Positions 6,372-8,387 of a stretch of DNA of 8,387 nucleotides are shown piece by piece. The notes beneath the pieces were generated by a model that was not told the origin of the DNA, did not search any database, and was given only the letters and a program-made list of their open reading frames with translations. The stretch lies in the NCBI GenBank assembly GCA_021776145.1, contig JAJFGM010000844.1, positions 1-8,387 of the forward strand, written 5' to 3'. The translations under genes and the position numbers were made by a program. Position 1 is the first letter of the stretch. The number at the start of each line of letters is the position of its first letter. This DNA comes from Kiloniellaceae bacterium (GTDB taxonomy: Bacteria > Pseudomonadota > Alphaproteobacteria > Kiloniellales > Kiloniellaceae).

Positions 6372-6420
6372 ATCATCCCGCAATTTTTTAAACGATGAGC
6401 CGAATTTCCGGCCCAACGCC

Positions 6421-6741
6421 CTACCCGTCGGAACTGGAAAAGGCCGTGGCACCGTTGATTTCGAGCAGGGCGGATTCAACGTCTCGGCTCCGCGCCTCGT
6501 CGATTAGGAACTTCACGGCAACGCCCTCCTCCAAACAACGCACGACCTCGGCGGGAATAAGGCCGATCCCATCGATGACCAGACTTATGCGGTCGCCCGC
6601 GGCGAGCGGCAGGTCAAGGATCAAGGCCGCCCCGCCGGCCGAGATGTCGCGGATGCCAGCCTTGACACTGTCGGCACCGACGATGGCGTAAAGAAAATTC
6701 GCCATTGGGCAGCGCAAGTGGCGGCGACGGGTTGTGTTCAT
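6421..6741 (-). CDS. Single-domain PilZ protein, putative c-di-GMP receptor
   Basis: This 106-aa soluble protein consists of one PilZ domain. PilZ domains bind cyclic di-GMP and alter motility, exopolysaccharide or other outputs through partner proteins. Both ligand motifs are visible: R-x3-R within 'RRRHLR' (residues 5-10, Arg6 and Arg10), and D32-x-S34-x2-G37 in 'RDISAGGAAL'. The remaining strands, such as 'GDRISLVIDGIGLIPAEVVRC' and 'GVAVKFLI', follow the usual barrel pattern. The domain therefore looks competent to bind ligand. The start at 6741 puts the RxxxR motif right at the N-terminus, as in other single-domain PilZ proteins. The ribosome site is weak (TAGGT about 6 nt upstream). The gene is divergent from the response regulator. 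Its partner is unknown. Confidence 0.88.
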   Translation of the reverse strand: MNTTRRRHLRCPMANFLYAIVGADSVKAGIRDISAGGAALILDLPLAAGDRISLVIDGIGLIPAEVVRCLEEGVAVKFLIDEARSRDVESALLEINGATAFSSSDG

Positions 6742-7152
6742 CGGGACCTACGGAATGGCGTTTCGAGGCTGCCGGCGAGGCTGCAGGGAGAACCAAGAGA
6801 GCCCCCTATTCTTGCGGCAGCACTGATGTTTCGCAAGCCCGCAGCACGATCTTCAGGCAAAAGACCCGGTCAACGGAAACCGCGAGCCTGCGGCCGCCAA
6901 ATCGGGTGTCGAAGATTGTCGAGCGCCAAGCATTATACAGCCTAATGTAGAGTCAAGTGGTACAGCATTCAGCGATGTGGCGATTTGCATTGTTATCGAC
7001 GCCCAGAGACGAATACAATCCGTTGCAAAGGTTGGTGCCGGGCGGATTCGCCCTACCGATGCGTTGTTGCAAATAGCGGGTATTCTCAAATGCCTTTGTA
7101 AACGATAAAGTTTGGCTGCGACGCTTCGACGTGAGACAGAAGGAAAAGTCAG
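6742..7152. other. 411-bp divergent intergenic region
   Basis: This separates the PilZ gene (minus) from the response regulator (plus) and should carry promoters for both. It is richer in A and T than the flanking genes. It holds a candidate minus-strand promoter (6932-6956), a 5-bp GC hairpin GGGCG-GATT-CGCCC (7040-7053), and two copies of GTTGCAAA (7022-7029 and 7066-7073). No open frame here looks like a gene, and no RNA gene was recognised. Confidence 0.6.
6932..6956 (-). promoter_or_regulatory. Possible promoter for PilZ gene
   Basis: On the minus strand a perfect TATAAT (6937-6932) lies downstream of TTGACT (6956-6951). The spacer is only 13 bp, short of the usual 16-18, so if the box is real it probably acts with another upstream element. 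It would give a leader of about 185 nt before the PilZ ATG. Confidence 0.3.
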
Positions 7153-7155
7153 GTG
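7140..7155 (+). promoter_or_regulatory. Ribosome binding site fixing a GTG start
   Basis: AAGGA at 7140-7144 lies 8 nt before the GTG at 7153. An in-frame TGA at 7132-7134 with no start codon in between excludes any longer version. The next residues already form the first receiver-domain strand, so GTG is effectively forced. Confidence 0.8.
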
Positions 7156-7788
7156 CACATCGTTCTCGCAGACGACCACAAGCTGGTTGCCGAGGCACTG
7201 CAGGCGTATCTGACAAAGCTGCAGCCGGACATCGTTGTGTCGCGGGCCGAGGATTATCATGGCGCCAGAGAGTACCTGGCCCAAAAAAACAACATCGACA
7301 TGGTTATCCTGGATCTCAACATGCCCGGGATGAACGGCCTTGAAGGGCTCAGCCTCATGCGCGCCGAGTATCCCGATACGCCGGTCGTGCTGCTATCGGG
7401 TCTGGCCAGCAACGAGCAGATTCGCGAGGCCATGGAGCGTGGTGCTTCCGGCTTCATCCCGAAGAACCTGAGCGGCAAGGCCATGCTCGGTGCTCTCGAT
7501 CTGGTCCTCGCCGGCGAGCACTATGTGCCCTCGGCCATCTTGATGGAACGCCACGGCGGAGCAAGCAACGCTTCCGAGGCGGGGAGTCCGCTGAACGCGC
7601 TGACCGATCGCGAGAGTCAGGTTCTGACGCTGCTGATTCGTGGATATTCGAACAAAAAAATCGCCCAGGATCTGGGCCTGAAAGAGATCACCGCGGCATT
7701 TCACCTCAAGGGCGTGTTCAAGAAACTCGGGGTGTCCAACCGCACCGAAGCGGTCGTCTCGGCCATCCGGCAGGGCTGGAGTTTCTGA
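7153..7788 (+). CDS. NarL/FixJ-family response regulator with LuxR HTH
   Basis: This 211-aa two-component transcription regulator has a receiver domain at residues 1-120 with every phosphorylation residue: Asp7 and Asp8 in 'LADDH', the acceptor Asp54 in 'VILDLNMPG', Ser82 in 'LLSG', and Lys104 in 'FIPKN'. A linker of about 25 residues follows. The LuxR-type helix-turn-helix occupies about 147-208 ('LTDRESQVLTLLIRGYSNKKIA', 'KKLGVSNRTEAV'). The recognition helix reads E-I-T-A-A-F-H-L-K, whereas NarL-type proteins usually have T-V-K-x-H. Val-Lys is thus replaced by Ala-Ala, which suggests a different operator. No histidine kinase gene is visible on either side, so within this window it is an orphan. 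It is divergent from the PilZ gene and convergent with the transporter-binding protein. Its targets are unknown. Confidence 0.93.
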   Translation: MHIVLADDHKLVAEALQAYLTKLQPDIVVSRAEDYHGAREYLAQKNNIDMVILDLNMPGMNGLEGLSLMRAEYPDTPVVLLSGLASNEQIREAMERGASGFIPKNLSGKAMLGALDLVLAGEHYVPSAILMERHGGASNASEAGSPLNALTDRESQVLTLLIRGYSNKKIAQDLGLKEITAAFHLKGVFKKLGVSNRTEAVVSAIRQGWSF

Positions 7789-7925
7789 TCTCTTGGTTGC
7801 GCCGACCCGAAGCTGCCCGGCGTCGGCCGTCATTCCGCGGCACCGCGATCTTCGGTCTGGTGGCCCGACCTAACGGGGCCAGGTCGCCATGATTAGCGAC
7901 AATTTTTCATTCAGCCCCTGACCGA
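7789..7925. terminator. Possible shared terminator region between convergent genes
   Basis: Two hairpins lie between the convergent response regulator and binding-protein genes. One is GCCGAC/GTCGGC (7801-7806 and 7822-7827). The other is CGACCT/AGGTCG (7866-7871 and 7881-7886), extended by TGG/CCA at its base. On the plus strand the second is followed 14 nt later by TTTTT (7903-7907), which is further than in a standard Rho-independent terminator. Termination here is expected from the gene layout; the exact site is uncertain. Confidence 0.4.
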
Positions 7926-8387
7926 TCAGGCGAACCACCAGCGTTCGACGTTCTTGTCGCCGTCCAGCTCCCAGTTGGCCGCGATCTGATCCGGCAACAT
8001 AAGCTTGTCGCTGTATGCCTGCACGTAGGACGAAAATAACGGCACGACGGCACCGCCTTCATCGCGCACGATGCTTTGCATCTCGACGTACATGGCACGG
8101 CGCTTGGCCTCGTTGAGCTCGGCCCGGGCGGCCAGCAGCAGTTGGTTGAACCTATCGTGCTTCCAATGGGTGTCGTTCCAGCTCGCGTCAGCGGCATAGA
8201 TCTGCGAAAAGACCCAGTCTTCCGTCGGGCGTCCGCCCCAGTAACACATGCACCAGGGCTTCTTCATCCAGACGTTGCTCCAGTAACCGTCGTCGGGCTC
8301 GCGTACGACCTCGATGTTGATACCGGTTGGTGCCGCTTGTTCCTTGTAGAGCACGGCCGCGTCGACGGCGCCCTCGAAGGCCGCATT
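7926..8387 (-). CDS. ABC transporter substrate-binding protein, family 5, C-terminal part
   Basis: This is the C-terminal 153 residues of a periplasmic solute-binding protein of the SBP_bac_5 family, which captures peptides, opines, nickel or related solutes for an ABC importer. The frame stays open to the right edge, beginning 'NAAFEGAVDAAVLYKEQA', so most of the protein is outside the window. Family features are 'YWGGRPTEDWVFSQIY', 'WKHDRFNQLLLAARAE' and 'MYVEMQSIVRDEGGAVVPLF'. The last is the classic helix where the final lobe packs. The C-terminus 'RWWFA' is typical of alphaproteobacterial members. The stop at 7926 is followed by non-coding sequence and the convergent regulator, so no permease or ATPase gene lies downstream; they must be upstream, outside the window, or elsewhere. 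Substrate cannot be told from this part. Confidence 0.92.
   Translation of the reverse strand, partial: NAAFEGAVDAAVLYKEQAAPTGINIEVVREPDDGYWSNVWMKKPWCMCYWGGRPTEDWVFSQIYAADASWNDTHWKHDRFNQLLLAARAELNEAKRRAMYVEMQSIVRDEGGAVVPLFSSYVQAYSDKLMLPDQIAANWELDGDKNVERWWFA

Noticed and set aside
6275..6376. Longer amidohydrolase start giving a 513-aa protein
   Set aside because: The extra 35 residues do not resemble the family N-terminus and cover an 8-bp hairpin. GAGGA precedes the GTG codons at 6274/6271, where the family sequence begins.
4931..6391. 486-codon open frame antisense to the amidohydrolase
   Set aside because: The opposite strand encodes an enzyme with all its family motifs. The antisense product has no recognisable domain, and long antisense frames are expected at this GC content.
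6742..7152. Possible tRNA or small RNA gene in the divergent region
   Set aside because: Only a 5-bp hairpin was found. No cloverleaf, T-loop consensus or hairpin plus T-run could be identified by eye.

Overview
The window is a GC-rich bacterial chromosome segment, most likely from an alphaproteobacterium (Rhodospirillales or Hyphomicrobiales type). This rests on codon bias, the TPR-sulfotransferase architecture, the 'ERWWFA' ending of the family 5 solute-binding protein, and the style of the amidohydrolase and NarL/FixJ regulator. No rRNA, tRNA, CRISPR array or transposase was seen. The gene content looks like ordinary chromosomal accessory and housekeeping material rather than a mobile island.

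Layout from left to right. (1) Positions 1-1691 (+): a TPR-sulfotransferase that lacks its N-terminus because it runs off the left edge. (2) 1872-2837 (+): a ten-helix EamA/DMT-type exporter, whose 3' end overlaps the end of the next, convergent gene by 13 bp. (3) 4418-2825 (-): a tight three-gene unit. It encodes a 142-aa secreted CxxxC protein, a 182-aa secreted CxxxC protein and a SCO1/SenC copper chaperone, with gaps of 5 bp and then a 4-bp ATGA overlap. The first two proteins carry no name that I recognise. They align with each other on three cysteines, an Asp-Gly turn and a T-x-D-G element, so they look like diverged paralogues. (4) 4419-4834: a 416-bp non-coding stretch with a candidate promoter, a direct repeat, two 16-bp palindromes and a 15-bp tandem repeat. 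(5) 6271-4835 (-): a cytosine-deaminase/TrzA-type amidohydrolase with its metal ligands intact but Gln where deaminases have the catalytic Glu. (6) 6741-6421 (-): a single-domain PilZ protein. (7) 6742-7152: a 411-bp divergent intergenic region. (8) 7153-7788 (+): an orphan NarL/FixJ response regulator with a forced GTG start and an altered recognition helix. (9) 8387-7926 (-): the C-terminal part of an ABC-transporter substrate-binding protein that continues off the right edge.

The only cluster whose genes clearly work together is the SCO unit. All three products appear to be exported and all carry a CxxxC motif, which fits a periplasmic copper-handling or thiol-redox module. The PilZ protein and the response regulator share a divergent intergenic region, but the sequence does not show that they act together. 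The best lead for something undescribed is the paired CxxxC family travelling with SCO1. No new defence, mobile or RNA system is evident.
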